DNA from: a virus | Direction: 5' to 3' (one strand) | Virus record (IMG/VR): IMGVR_UViG_3300026075_000013 | Coordinates: 1 to 52,667 of that record | DNA length: 52,667 nucleotides | Shown: in pieces, positions 16,060 through 26,595 of the stretch | Numbering within the stretch: position 1 is the first letter of the stretch | Layout of the letters: every line of letters starts with the position of its first letter | Position numbers and translations under genes: made by a program | The notes under the pieces: generated by a model | Databases searched by the model: none | Seen by the model: the letters and a program-made list of their open reading frames with translations, nothing else | What the model was told of the DNA's origin: nothing

Positions 16060-17766
16060 ATGCCTAATTTATCGTCCCTCCTGGCGTCTCCGGACCTGTA
16101 CCCGCGCGGCACGGGTGAGCCCCGCGGCGTGGTCCAGGTGCCTGTCCAACCCTATGGCCTGTCCTCGGGCCAGGGGGAGCAGCAACTGGCCCAGAGTGTG
16201 GTCGACGTCGGGACCGGCGTGGACGTCCTCGGGCGCGGCATCCAGGCCCGCGAGGCGGCCATTGCGGCCCAGCGCAAGGCCCAGGATACGGTCGACGCGC
16301 ACCTGAGCAAAAACGTGTACACGCCCTCCCTTCAAGCCTACGCCTCACAGCTCAAGACGGACCCTGCGGTGGACTACCGGGACGCGCCACGCCTGCTGCA
16401 GGAGTATAGCGACCAGCAGATCCACGTGCTCTCTCAGCGCATGACGCCCCAGGCCGCGGTGCTCTTTCGGGCAGCGGCGGGGGATCGGTTCAACCTCCTT
16501 CAGGAAGACATGCTCCAGTACCAGCGGGCGCGTCTCGTGGGGGACAGCAAGGTCACCCTGGAGGACGCCAAGAAGCAATTTATCGATGGCATGCTCAGTG
16601 CCACCACACCCCAGGACCAGGCCCAGCAGGCGGTCGCCTATGAAACGCTGCTCCAGCAGCAGGTCCAGGTGGGGCTGCTCTCCCGCCCCCAGGCCGCGCT
16701 GGAGATTGCCGACGCGCAGCGCAAGGTGGGCACGTCCCAGGTCGCGCTGGCCATCCGCACCCAGCCCGAGGCCATGCTCCCGCATCTGCTCGCCCGGGCG
16801 GCGGGGCAGGCCGGGGTGGAGGGTCTCCCCATTCCCCCACAGGCCGAGTTGCCTGCACTCATCGACGAGACGCGCAAGCAACTCCAGGCCAACCTGACCC
16901 TGCAAGACCAGGCCGCGCAACGGCTCGAGAAGGCCCACGGGAAGCTCCAGGACGACAACCGGGTCGCCCTCCGGACCAAGATCACCGAACTGCTGCCCGT
17001 GCCTGCCAACCTGCCGGAGTACGACAAGCTCCTGGTGGAAACGAACGCCCAGGCGAAGGACCGGAAGATTAGCCAGGAAGCCCAGGGCGAACTCGACGGG
17101 CTCATCCGCACCCTGCGCACCGTGGCGGCCAACCCGCCCCAGTACGATAACGAGGCGGCGGAACGCCAGATGGCCCTCAATGTCTCGACGGCGCAAACGC
17201 CCAAGGATTTTGTCGACGCCCGGGCGGCTCTGGTGGCCGCAGCCCAGGACCGCAAGCTCAAGCCGGAGACCTTTGGCATGTTTATGGCCAAGCTGGAAGA
17301 CCGCAGCAAGAGCACGCACTACAGCCAGCAGCCGGCGTATCGCCAGGGACGCCTGATCCTCACCGAAGGGTTGATCCCCCAGGGCGGCGGTGCCATGGCC
17401 GAGCCCGAAGCCCGGCGCCTGCGGACGGCGCTGGATGCCTACGACGCCCGCATCCAACAGATCTTGATGGACGACCCCCAACACGGCCTGGTGAAACTGA
17501 ACGGCGAGGCGGAACGGATTGCGGGCGAGATTCGCACCAACTACCTGGATCGGGACCGCGGCAACCTCCTGAACCTGCCCGCCTTTTTACACGGGCGCGA
17601 CCGTCAGGGCATCCTGGACCGTAACGAGGCCATACGGCTTATTGACCAGCAGAACCTGCCCCCCGGGATGCGCAATGAACTGTTGCGCCAGTGGGAGGTC
17701 TGGCTCACGTTCCGCCAGCGGAGCGCCACGCCTGCCCCGCAGCCTGCCACCCCGAGGAGACCGTAG
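16060..17766 (+). CDS. Internal virion protein (gp15-like)
   Basis: A 568-residue, almost wholly helical protein rich in Gln, Ala and Arg. It has no membrane segment and no catalytic motif. Size, composition and position between the gp14-like and transglycosylase proteins match the second internal core protein, which forms part of the ejected trans-envelope channel. The stop overlaps the next GTG (TAGTG). Confidence 0.75.
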   Translation: MPNLSSLLASPDLYPRGTGEPRGVVQVPVQPYGLSSGQGEQQLAQSVVDVGTGVDVLGRGIQAREAAIAAQRKAQDTVDAHLSKNVYTPSLQAYASQLKTDPAVDYRDAPRLLQEYSDQQIHVLSQRMTPQAAVLFRAAAGDRFNLLQEDMLQYQRARLVGDSKVTLEDAKKQFIDGMLSATTPQDQAQQAVAYETLLQQQVQVGLLSRPQAALEIADAQRKVGTSQVALAIRTQPEAMLPHLLARAAGQAGVEGLPIPPQAELPALIDETRKQLQANLTLQDQAAQRLEKAHGKLQDDNRVALRTKITELLPVPANLPEYDKLLVETNAQAKDRKISQEAQGELDGLIRTLRTVAANPPQYDNEAAERQMALNVSTAQTPKDFVDARAALVAAAQDRKLKPETFGMFMAKLEDRSKSTHYSQQPAYRQGRLILTEGLIPQGGGAMAEPEARRLRTALDAYDARIQQILMDDPQHGLVKLNGEAERIAGEIRTNYLDRDRGNLLNLPAFLHGRDRQGILDRNEAIRLIDQQNLPPGMRNELLRQWEVWLTFRQRSATPAPQPATPRRP

Positions 17767-20700
17767 TGGTTGATGTGCTGACCGCCCCCGAAGAAGACGC
17801 CTTTAGTCCCCTGTACCAGGCCGTGCGTGCCACCAGGGACACGCGCCAGTGGCAGACGACCCTGGCGGACGCACGGCGGGCGGTGCCCGTGCAGACCCCT
17901 GCTGATCTGCGGGCGCTGATTCAGCGCATTGCTGCAGAAGAAGGGGCCGACCCCCTGCTGATGGAGGCCATGGTGGGGCCAGAGTCGGGGGGGGACCCCC
18001 GCGCCGTCTCTCCCAAGGGGGCACAAGGGCTCTTACAACTCATGCCCGCGACGGCCGCGCGCTTTAGCGTCACGAACCCGTTTGACCCCGAGGACAACCT
18101 CCGGGGCGGGGCGAAATACCTGGCGTTCCTCAAGGGGGAATTTCCGGGGCGGATTGACTTACAGATTGCCGCCTACAATGCCGGCGAGGGCGCCGTCAAG
18201 AAGTACGGCAATGCCATTCCGCCCTATGACGAAACGCAGAAGCATGTCCCCGCCGTGCTCGCACGCTATGCCGCCCTGGGGGGGACGTCCTACGTCAGCA
18301 AAAGCGCCGGGACGGGTGCCCCAGGGACGTCCCAAGCACCGCGCGCGCCGGTGGACCCCCAGGCGGTGGATGCCGCGTTCGCGGCGGCGCTGCCTGCGGA
18401 GAACAGCCCGGCGTTTGCGGCAGTGCAGGACCAGGCCGTGCCCCCTGGGGGGAACTCCCCGGACTTTGCGGCGGTCCAGGGGGCCTCGGTATCCCCGGAC
18501 GCAGCCATGCTCCAGACCGCCCTCGACGCCCCGGCACCCCAGGCACCCGGTGCCCTCCCCTCGCAGGAGGCCGTCACGGCGGCGCTCCCGCCCGGGATTG
18601 GGGACACCCAGCGCGCCCCCCAGCAGCCCCCCAGTGCGCTGCCCTCCCAGCCCGCCGTGGACACCGCGCTGGCGCTCCCGGATTCGATGCGTCTCCCGGC
18701 TGAGCGGACCCTGCAGGACCGGCGGACGGATCGTCCAGCCGGGTCGCGGGTCGAGCCCTACCGCCCTTTTCAGGACACCGAAGGGGTCGAGGAGCCCCGC
18801 ATGCCGCGCTTGCTCGGACGGCTCGGCCAGGACGCGCTCGGGTTCGTGGCCTCGGTGCTCGACTTTGTGCCCACCATTGAGCACACCCTGGGGCTCCACG
18901 GCCGCTCGCTCCAGATGACCCTGGACACGGATCGGATTACGGATGTCATCCGCGAGGTGGAACAGGCCGTCCGGCCCTCCCTCAACGGTCAGCAGCCTGA
19001 CTTTCTTGATAACCTCGCGGGGGCGATTGGGACCTCCCTGGTGTCCCTGATTCCTGCGGCCAGTGTCGGGCGCTTCCTGGAAGGGTTGGCCACGGTGGCG
19101 CCCCGGGTGGCCCGGGTGGGTGCCGCGCTGACGGGGGGCGTCATCGAGGGCGCAGGCGAGGCGGGCGGGTTGCGGAAAAGCCTCGTGCCGCTCGTCGGCG
19201 AGGAGGAAGCCGCGCGCCGTGCCCTCCAGAGCTTTGCGGCCAATGTCGTGCTGGTGAGTGTGACCGACAAGTACGGGATCTTTGGGGAGCGCGGGGGCCT
19301 GCTGCGGCGGGTGCTGAACGGTGTGGCGACCAATGCCGCCCAGGAAGGTCTGCAATACGACATTGAGCGGCGCGGCTTTACGGTCCCCACCACCCATCCC
19401 CAGGCCGCCCAACTCAAACTCCAGGGCTGGCAGGAGCAGGGCGGCGTGCTGTTCAAGCCGTTTGTGCTCCAGGACGCGGCGGAAGCGGCGGCGATCGGGG
19501 CCATTATCGGGGGGACCGCGGCAGCCACGGTGCACCTGGCCGCAGAGCAGCAGATCCCCGCGGTGCAAGCATTCGTGGAACAGGAGCGGCAGATCGACCC
19601 GTCCTTCACGTTTGCGCAAGGTCTCGACGCCGCCCAGTCCCCGGACACCCCCCCGCCTGGCGTGGAGCCTGCGACGTGGCAGCGCTGGGGGCAGGCCGTG
19701 TCCAGTTTCCTCACCTCGGAGCGGGGCAGTACGGGCGCCCCAGGGCAGCAACCGGTACGGCTGCCTGAAATCACCCGCACGCCTGCCCTGATTCAGGACG
19801 ACCTCGACGCGCTCGCCTTTGGTGGGGAGCCTGCGGCCTATGTCCTCGAGCAAATGGGCGTCACCACGGCGGACGAAGCGCGGGCGCAGCTCACCCAGGA
19901 GCAGCAGGCGGTGCAGGCGACGACTCCGGAGAGTGAGCCCCCTCATGTGCTGCACCGCGACCTGAGCCAATCCCCGGAAGCGGCTATGCGGGCCTGGCTG
20001 ACCGCGCAAGGGTTCAGCGAGGAGGACATGGCGCCGCACCTGGCCGAACTCGCCGAGGCCCAGCAGCTCCCCCAGGGAGAGACCACGGGTGAGGCCACGG
20101 GCGAGGCGCCAGGCGTGCCCAGTGCGCCGTCTTCCCCCGCCCCCCCGGTGCTGAGCAAGGGCGCCCTCGATGCGGTCGGCGCGGGCGTGATTGCCTACGG
20201 CGCCCGCTCGGAGCGGACCTTTCTGCGGCGCATGGGCAACCGGCTGGCCGGGATGTCACGCGACGAGAAGCGGGCCGTACGGGAGCGCTCCCAGGCCCTC
20301 TATACGGCAGAGGTGGAGAAGGTCGGCAAGGCCCTCGCCACGACGCGCGAGTTGCTGGCGCGCTTTCGCTCGGTCGAGGCGTTGAACCTGGCGCCCTGGT
20401 ATCTCGGGGCCATGGAGGAACTGCGGAGCGTCTTTGGGGATGATGCGGAACTCGTGGCGGGCCTGATCGCCGCCACCTCGCCAGGCCAGCGTGTCGCCAC
20501 CAATATCAACCTGGCGATGACGGCCTACGCGCAATACAAAACGGGGCAACCCATCGTGCTGCGGGCGAATTACGCCTCTAGCCTCCTGCCCAATGTCCAT
20601 CGCATCCTGCGTGGGGAGCCCCTGTCGGGCGAGAAAGTCACCAACTTTCGGCTGAATATCTTGGGGGATACCCAGGCGGTCACCAATGATACCTGGATGA

Positions 20701-23700
20701 TGCGCGTGCTGGGACTGAGCACCAAGGCCATCGCCGGGAAAGAGAACGCGCCGACGACGACCGAGTACCGCCTGATGACGGAATGGGTGACCCAGTTGGC
20801 GAAGGATGTCGGGGTCACCCCGCGCGACATGCAGGGGGCGCTGTGGGTCGCCATCAAACTGGAGAAGGGGCCTGCGCCAGGGGAGAAAGCGGAGGACATC
20901 ACCAAAACGCTCCCCAAGCAGCTCCAGGAAGCCGTCCAGCGCAACCTGGACCTGCTCAGTGCGATCTCGCCCGAGATGCGCGAGCGGCTGCGGCTGCGGA
21001 GCGAGCAGGGGGGCACGGATGTGGGCATGCTGCTCACCCTGGCCCAAACGCTGGCGGGGGGCTTTGCCGGGTGTGCCACGGCGGATGATCCCGAGGAGTG
21101 CCTAAGTCGAGCCCTCACTGGCGCGGGCCTCGCGGCCCTATCGTCCCCGCTGATTCTTAAACGGTTATGGGGATTTTCCAGGGAGTTTTCGCGGCGCGGT
21201 CCCGGCACGAGAATGGTACCTTTTCTGAGCAGCGAGCGCGGCAGTACGGGTGCACCGGGGCAGGAGCCCCTCCCTGGCCGGATCACCCGCACCCCGGACC
21301 TGATTCAGGCCGACATTGACGCGCTCGACGCCGGGGGCGAGGCCCAGCAGGCGGTGCTCCAGCGGTTGGGCGTGACCAGCCTCACGGCGGCCAGTATGCG
21401 CCTCACGGCGGAAGCCCAGCAGGCCCAGGACACGGCACAGGCCACACCAGAAACGGCACCGCCCACGCCAGAGAGCCCCGCGTCCCCTGCGGCCTCTCCC
21501 GCGCCGGTGGCGCCTGCGCCTGCGGGTCCGCCGCTGCGGGCCGGGGCGGAAGGCCTCACCCCGGAGCGCTACCGTACCGCGTCGGGGGGCTGGGTCATTC
21601 CGCTCAAAACGATTCCCTCCCGGGAGCTGGAGCTTCAGGACCTGGTCCGCCAGCAAGGCGGGATCAAGCTGGAGGGCGAGGAACTGCGGGGCGAACTGTC
21701 CGCGCTGGTGTCGCGCGCAGAAACGGGCCTCTATGGGCTGCAGAACAACACCAGCGGCCTCAGCCTCCAGCAGATGGCGGAAGTGGCCCAGCAGTTAGGC
21801 TTTACTGCCACGGCGGATAAAGAATCGCTGCTGCAGATGCTGGACCGCAGCATCACCCAGGGCCATCCCGTCTACAGTGATCAGGCCACCGGGCGCATTA
21901 ACCTCCTGGATGATCCGCACGTCCAGGGCGCCTACCAGGCGGTGCTGGATGCCGTAGACGCCATGGGACCCGCGACGGCGGAGCAGGTGGCCGGGGTGCG
22001 CCACCGGCGCGACGTGCACGCCGAAGCCCAGGACCTCATCGCGTCGGGGCAGTTTTCCCTGGACGATGTGCGCGACCTGTTCCCCAACCAGGCCCTGAAT
22101 GACACGATGGCCTCGGCGCTCCTCCAGTCGATGTACACGGTCGGCCAGCAGGTGGGGGCTGCTGCCCAGGCCTACCTCGACAGCGGGGCACGGGTGGGCT
22201 CGCGTGAGGAAGCCAGCTTGATGGACACGATGGCCCTCATGGCGGAACTGGAGCCGTACCGCCTGGGCGTGAGTGCGGCGCAGAGTCGCGGGCTGGGGAT
22301 TCTCAATGATCCGCTCAGCGGCTACACGCAATACCTCAACCGGCTGCACCAGGTGCTCACCAATGCGCCCGAGCGCACCATGCGCCAGATTGCCACCAAA
22401 ATCGTCGCGGCGTCGGAGCAGGCAAAGGCGGCCACCACGCCGAAAGACCAGGCCTACTGGCAGGCGCACCCGGAAGAACTGGCCCAACTCTTTGAGGAGA
22501 TGCGGGCCTTTATTGCGGAGTGGACCACGCTCCCCTCGGGGCGCCAGGAGCAACTCCCCTTGCTGCCAGAGGCGCAAGCCTCCTTTCTCTCCGCGCTGGA
22601 CATCCTGACCCCAGAGGACCGCGCCCGGGTGCGCGCCGACTTTGACGCCCTCCTCCAGTCCCTGGCGGATGCGACGGCGCTGGCCACCGAGCAGGCCCGC
22701 GCGCGCGCCATCGAGGAGTGGGAGCGGCTCCGGGCTGAGGTGGATGCCCTCCGCGCGGCGCAGGCCGGTCGAGCCATCCGCAGCCCTGTGGGCGGGCCAC
22801 CCCTCCAGCTCACCCAGGAGACCCAAAGCACCTTCCTGGACCTGCAACGCTCCCCCGAAGCCCAGGCCTTGATTGACGCGGCGTATACCCCAGAGAGCGG
22901 CCTCACGCGGGAGGAATGGCGCGTACGGGAAGCGGCGCGGTTTCGGGAGGAGGGGTCTCACGAGTTCGACGCCCAGTGGCGCGCGGACCTGAAAGCGTTC
23001 CAGGCCATGGACGCGGCACGCCAGCGCCAGGGCGGCACAGCGCCCGTCGATTACTCCCTGGTCGCGCGGCTGGATCGGGCGCTCCATCCCTGGAAGACGG
23101 ACCCCGGGGTGCCCATCGCCAAGGTCCTCGCCCAGCAGGCCCGGCCAGGGTTCCAGCAGTATTTTCTGGAGCTGTGGTACAACGTGATGCTGTCCAACCC
23201 GGGCACGCATCTGGCGAACACCATGAGCAACCTCGCCGTGACCACCTGGGCCATCCCCGAGCGCTTTCTGGCCGGGCAGTATGACCCGGCCGAGCCCTCC
23301 GACACGGACGGGCGCACCACGCCAGACCTGCAGGCCGGCGTCCAGCCCGGCGAAGCCACCGCGATGCTCTACGGGCTCACCCACGGCATCGCCAGCGCCT
23401 GGGCGGTCGCGGCGCGCGCCTTCAAGACGGGCGTGCCCGCCTCGGGGCTGAGCAAGGAGGGCCTCCGGGAGCCCGCCTTCACCGCGCAGAACCTCGGCAT
23501 GGACCCCTCGGGAACGTTCGGGCAGGTCCTCGACTTCTGGTTCAACTATATCGGGCTGCCGTGGACGCTCCCCAGTGGCGGGCGCCTGCCCACGCGGGCG
23601 CTCATGGCGGCGGATGAGTTTTTCAAGTCCCTGAACTATTCCATGGAACTCAACGCCCTGGCCTACCGGGAAGCCGCGCGCCTGGGCTACGAGGGCACGG

Positions 23701-25334
23701 CGTTTGCGGAGCACGTGCACCGGGTCGTCAGTCTCCCCAGCCTGGCGCAGATGCAGCAGGCGGCGGGCAGCTTTGCCGTGATGCAAACCTTCCAGCAGGC
23801 CCTGGTGCCGGGCTCCCTCGGGGCACGCGTGCAGGCCCTCGCCAACTGGGCGCCTGGGGGCGTCGAGGGGGAGGGCTTCCCCTGGGGACGCGTGGTCCTG
23901 CCCTTTGTGCAGACCCCGGCGAATATCGCGCGGTATGCGGCGGAACGGACCCCGCTCGGGTTTGCGTTTCGCAGCGTGCGGGAGGACCTGGCCGCAGGCG
24001 GCACCCGGGGCCAACTGGCCGAAGCCAAGCTCGCCCTGGGCACCATCACCCTGACCGCGCTGGCGGGCCTGGCGATGATGGGGCGCCTGGTGGGACGTGG
24101 TCCGGAAGACCCCGAACTCCGTGCCATCTGGCTGCGGCAGCACCCAGAGTATGCCGTGCAACTGCCGGGCGGGCGGTGGGTCTCCCTCGATCGCTTTGAG
24201 CCCATCGGCATGTTCGTGGGCCTCGTCGGGGATACCGCCCAGATTGCCGGGGACCAGCGCATCCCAGGCCTGGAGCGAGCGATAGCGGCCACCATCTATC
24301 CCTTTATGAAAAATGTGGTGAGCAAAACCTGGTTCCGCGGTATGTCGGACTTTTTTGATGCCCTGTCCCCGCGTCCGCTGGCCCGTCCCGACCAGGCCCT
24401 CGGCCAGGTGGGGCGCTTTGTGCTGCGCCAGGGCGCCAGTTTTGCCCAACCCTCGGCGCTCTGGAACGCCACGGCGCGGTTGACCGATCCCGCCGAGAAG
24501 GAAGCCTGGGGCCTGGTGGACGCCATCTATGCCCGCCTCCCCAGTATGCGGACAGACAGGCCCACCGGGCGTGCGACGGTCCCGAATCGGCGCACCCTGG
24601 GCGGGGACAAGTATCTGCTTGGGGTGGGCCTGGAGGACGACACGCTCGCCAACACGATACGCGCGTATGTGCCCATGCGGATGGAGTTCAACGACGTCTC
24701 CCCGGCAGACCGCGAGATCCTGGCGAATCAGATGCGGGTGAGCAAGCCCCCCCGCGCGCTCGCCGCGTACGGGGTCCAGCCGGGCGAGTATGCCGACACC
24801 TATAGCAACGTCGACATTACGACCTATCCCAGCCTGCGGCTGAGTGCGGCAGAGTACGAGGCGTACAGCGTCCTGGCGGGCGGGAACCAGGCGGAAGCGG
24901 CGAAGCTCGGCCTGCGGCTGCCCGATATGGCCCTGGAAAACGTGGTCGAGAAGCTCACCGCAGGCATGGACGAGCAACCGCCTGGGGACGTCAAGAGCCT
25001 CGACCAGTACCTCAACTGGCTCGTCGGCACGCGGGACTATCAGGAGAACCAGACCACCGGCGTCGAGGGCGGGCGCGAGGGGCTCGTCCAGAAGGGCATC
25101 CTCAGCTACCGCGAGATGGGGCGCAAGTTGCTCCTCAAGCACAATCCCGCCCTCCGGCAGCGCTACGAAGAAAGCCACATTCTGCGCAAAACCCTGAAGC
25201 TCCCCCTCTACGAACGGACAGAGAAAGCCCAGGACCTGCGCGAGCAGTACGACCTCAAGGACGAGTCGGAGCGTGAAGAATTAGGACTGCCTCCGGCAGT
25301 GCCTGTGCCCCAAGGATTAGGAGTCAGCCCGTGA
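17766..25334 (+). CDS. Giant internal virion protein with lytic transglycosylase domain (gp16-like)
   Basis: A 2522-residue polyprotein, the largest gene here. Residues about 45-165 are an SLT-type lytic transglycosylase, with catalytic Glu at about 73 (ESGG), a GAQGLLQLMP motif and AAYNAGEG. It would cut peptidoglycan during DNA entry. Residues about 645-715 and 1151-1220 are repeated copies of a SERGSTGAPGQ module. Between them lies a domain with TSPGQRVATNIN and VTNDTWMMRVLG motifs that looks like an independent phage domain. The C-terminal half has a WYNVMLSNPGTHLANT motif seen in very large polyvalent virion proteins. GTG start overlaps the upstream stop. Confidence 0.85.
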   Translation: MVDVLTAPEEDAFSPLYQAVRATRDTRQWQTTLADARRAVPVQTPADLRALIQRIAAEEGADPLLMEAMVGPESGGDPRAVSPKGAQGLLQLMPATAARFSVTNPFDPEDNLRGGAKYLAFLKGEFPGRIDLQIAAYNAGEGAVKKYGNAIPPYDETQKHVPAVLARYAALGGTSYVSKSAGTGAPGTSQAPRAPVDPQAVDAAFAAALPAENSPAFAAVQDQAVPPGGNSPDFAAVQGASVSPDAAMLQTALDAPAPQAPGALPSQEAVTAALPPGIGDTQRAPQQPPSALPSQPAVDTALALPDSMRLPAERTLQDRRTDRPAGSRVEPYRPFQDTEGVEEPRMPRLLGRLGQDALGFVASVLDFVPTIEHTLGLHGRSLQMTLDTDRITDVIREVEQAVRPSLNGQQPDFLDNLAGAIGTSLVSLIPAASVGRFLEGLATVAPRVARVGAALTGGVIEGAGEAGGLRKSLVPLVGEEEAARRALQSFAANVVLVSVTDKYGIFGERGGLLRRVLNGVATNAAQEGLQYDIERRGFTVPTTHPQAAQLKLQGWQEQGGVLFKPFVLQDAAEAAAIGAIIGGTAAATVHLAAEQQIPAVQAFVEQERQIDPSFTFAQGLDAAQSPDTPPPGVEPATWQRWGQAVSSFLTSERGSTGAPGQQPVRLPEITRTPALIQDDLDALAFGGEPAAYVLEQMGVTTADEARAQLTQEQQAVQATTPESEPPHVLHRDLSQSPEAAMRAWLTAQGFSEEDMAPHLAELAEAQQLPQGETTGEATGEAPGVPSAPSSPAPPVLSKGALDAVGAGVIAYGARSERTFLRRMGNRLAGMSRDEKRAVRERSQALYTAEVEKVGKALATTRELLARFRSVEALNLAPWYLGAMEELRSVFGDDAELVAGLIAATSPGQRVATNINLAMTAYAQYKTGQPIVLRANYASSLLPNVHRILRGEPLSGEKVTNFRLNILGDTQAVTNDTWMMRVLGLSTKAIAGKENAPTTTEYRLMTEWVTQLAKDVGVTPRDMQGALWVAIKLEKGPAPGEKAEDITKTLPKQLQEAVQRNLDLLSAISPEMRERLRLRSEQGGTDVGMLLTLAQTLAGGFAGCATADDPEECLSRALTGAGLAALSSPLILKRLWGFSREFSRRGPGTRMVPFLSSERGSTGAPGQEPLPGRITRTPDLIQADIDALDAGGEAQQAVLQRLGVTSLTAASMRLTAEAQQAQDTAQATPETAPPTPESPASPAASPAPVAPAPAGPPLRAGAEGLTPERYRTASGGWVIPLKTIPSRELELQDLVRQQGGIKLEGEELRGELSALVSRAETGLYGLQNNTSGLSLQQMAEVAQQLGFTATADKESLLQMLDRSITQGHPVYSDQATGRINLLDDPHVQGAYQAVLDAVDAMGPATAEQVAGVRHRRDVHAEAQDLIASGQFSLDDVRDLFPNQALNDTMASALLQSMYTVGQQVGAAAQAYLDSGARVGSREEASLMDTMALMAELEPYRLGVSAAQSRGLGILNDPLSGYTQYLNRLHQVLTNAPERTMRQIATKIVAASEQAKAATTPKDQAYWQAHPEELAQLFEEMRAFIAEWTTLPSGRQEQLPLLPEAQASFLSALDILTPEDRARVRADFDALLQSLADATALATEQARARAIEEWERLRAEVDALRAAQAGRAIRSPVGGPPLQLTQETQSTFLDLQRSPEAQALIDAAYTPESGLTREEWRVREAARFREEGSHEFDAQWRADLKAFQAMDAARQRQGGTAPVDYSLVARLDRALHPWKTDPGVPIAKVLAQQARPGFQQYFLELWYNVMLSNPGTHLANTMSNLAVTTWAIPERFLAGQYDPAEPSDTDGRTTPDLQAGVQPGEATAMLYGLTHGIASAWAVAARAFKTGVPASGLSKEGLREPAFTAQNLGMDPSGTFGQVLDFWFNYIGLPWTLPSGGRLPTRALMAADEFFKSLNYSMELNALAYREAARLGYEGTAFAEHVHRVVSLPSLAQMQQAAGSFAVMQTFQQALVPGSLGARVQALANWAPGGVEGEGFPWGRVVLPFVQTPANIARYAAERTPLGFAFRSVREDLAAGGTRGQLAEAKLALGTITLTALAGLAMMGRLVGRGPEDPELRAIWLRQHPEYAVQLPGGRWVSLDRFEPIGMFVGLVGDTAQIAGDQRIPGLERAIAATIYPFMKNVVSKTWFRGMSDFFDALSPRPLARPDQALGQVGRFVLRQGASFAQPSALWNATARLTDPAEKEAWGLVDAIYARLPSMRTDRPTGRATVPNRRTLGGDKYLLGVGLEDDTLANTIRAYVPMRMEFNDVSPADREILANQMRVSKPPRALAAYGVQPGEYADTYSNVDITTYPSLRLSAAEYEAYSVLAGGNQAEAAKLGLRLPDMALENVVEKLTAGMDEQPPGDVKSLDQYLNWLVGTRDYQENQTTGVEGGREGLVQKGILSYREMGRKLLLKHNPALRQRYEESHILRKTLKLPLYERTEKAQDLREQYDLKDESEREELGLPPAVPVPQGLGVSP

Positions 25335-26587
25335 GTTTACCAGCACAACTCCCGTATAAAAGATATGCGGGCGACGGCTACACCGTGGCGTTTGCCTACG
25401 ATTTTCTCGTGCTCGATGACCAGGAAATTGTGGTCTATGTCGGGGGCACGCTGACCACCGCCTACACCCTCACGGGGCGGGGCGTGGTCAGTGGAGGCCT
25501 GCTGACCTTCTACGCACCACCCGCGCTCTCCGTCGAGGTGGTCATCCTCCGTGCCACCCTGACCAATCAGCCCCTCACCCTCCAGGTCGGTGGGGTCCTC
25601 CCCACCGTGGCCTTAGAGCGCGAGTATGACCGCCTGACTATGATGATTCAGGAGGTCCACGAGACGTTCCTCCGCATCCCCACCCTGGCGCCTACCGTAC
25701 GCGATGCGCTGCGGGACCTGGAGTTCCCCCAGCCCGCGGCGGGGTCGCCCCTCCTCGGGTGGAACGCCACCGGGACCGCCTTGACGCTCTACCCCACCAC
25801 CCTGACCTTTCAGATTGTTGCTCCAGCGATCGGGCACACGGTGGCCTCCTCGGCGTTTGTGTTCGACAGTATCGCCGGGGCCAGCGAGTTGCGGCTCAAC
25901 TGCCTGCCGGCCAACAGCCGTATCCTCGGGGTGGTGCTCCTGATTGAGGAGGCGTTCGGGACCTCGTTGGGGCTCACCGGGTTACTCGTCGGGGACGATA
26001 TTCTCGAGGATCGCTGGTCGCGCGTCCCCGTGGCCCTGACCCTCGGGACACGCACCGGTGAGGGGAATTTTGGCCCGGATAGCCAGCGGCAGGTGGACAC
26101 CCAGGCGGACCTGGTGATCCGCAGCGCGGCGGGGCGGTTCGATGCGGCGGGGAGTCTCACGGCGCTCGTGGTGTACCGCCAGCTCTCCGTGGGGGTCCTC
26201 CCGGTGGGCACGCCTACCCTGGACCTGACCACGTTACGGAGCACGATTGTCATTCCCACGGTAGACAACGCCAGCGAGTTGCGCGCCAGTGCGGGCCTGC
26301 CGGCCAACTGCCGCGTGATTGGGACGCCCATCCTGGTGGATACCACGTTCTCTATCGAGCACGGCCTCACCGGGTTTGTCGTGGGGGATGACCTCAACGC
26401 CAGCCGCTGGAGTCGGGTACCCGTCGGGCTCTCGGCGCTGACGGCGACAGGGGAAGGGGCCTTTGGTCCGGACAGTGAGCGGCAGTGTGATAGCGCCGCA
26501 GATGTCGTGGTGCGGGCGATTGGGGGCACGTTTGGCGCCTCGGGCTCGCTCACGGCGGTCGTCCATTATCGGCGGTTAACCGTCTAG
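25331..26587 (+). CDS. Tail fibre protein with duplicated C-terminal domain
   Basis: A 418-residue protein. The N-terminal about 110 residues (GDGYTVAFAYDFLVLDD, VEVVILRATLTNQPL, EREYDRLTMMIQE) match the virion-attachment domain of T7-like tail fibres. Residues about 173-290 and 303-418 are tandem copies of one domain sharing LPAN-x-R, GLTG-V-GDD, RWSRVPV, TGEG-FGPDS-RQ and a final VYRQLSV/HYRRLTV strand. The repeat is probably the receptor-binding head. It starts at GTG 25331, overlapping the giant gene by 4 bases. Confidence 0.8.
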   Translation: MSLPAQLPYKRYAGDGYTVAFAYDFLVLDDQEIVVYVGGTLTTAYTLTGRGVVSGGLLTFYAPPALSVEVVILRATLTNQPLTLQVGGVLPTVALEREYDRLTMMIQEVHETFLRIPTLAPTVRDALRDLEFPQPAAGSPLLGWNATGTALTLYPTTLTFQIVAPAIGHTVASSAFVFDSIAGASELRLNCLPANSRILGVVLLIEEAFGTSLGLTGLLVGDDILEDRWSRVPVALTLGTRTGEGNFGPDSQRQVDTQADLVIRSAAGRFDAAGSLTALVVYRQLSVGVLPVGTPTLDLTTLRSTIVIPTVDNASELRASAGLPANCRVIGTPILVDTTFSIEHGLTGFVVGDDLNASRWSRVPVGLSALTATGEGAFGPDSERQCDSAADVVVRAIGGTFGASGSLTAVVHYRRLTV

Positions 26588-26595
26588 GAGTCTCT

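Noticed and set aside
21795-25178. 1127-codon open frame on the minus strand
   Set aside because: It lies fully opposite the giant virion gene, has no ribosome binding site or family pattern, and is a GC-rich shadow. The plus-strand gene has clear domains.
25331-26587. Diversity-generating retroelement on the tail fibre
   Set aside because: The repeat pair suggested a template/variable system, but no reverse transcriptase or adenine-biased repeat was found.
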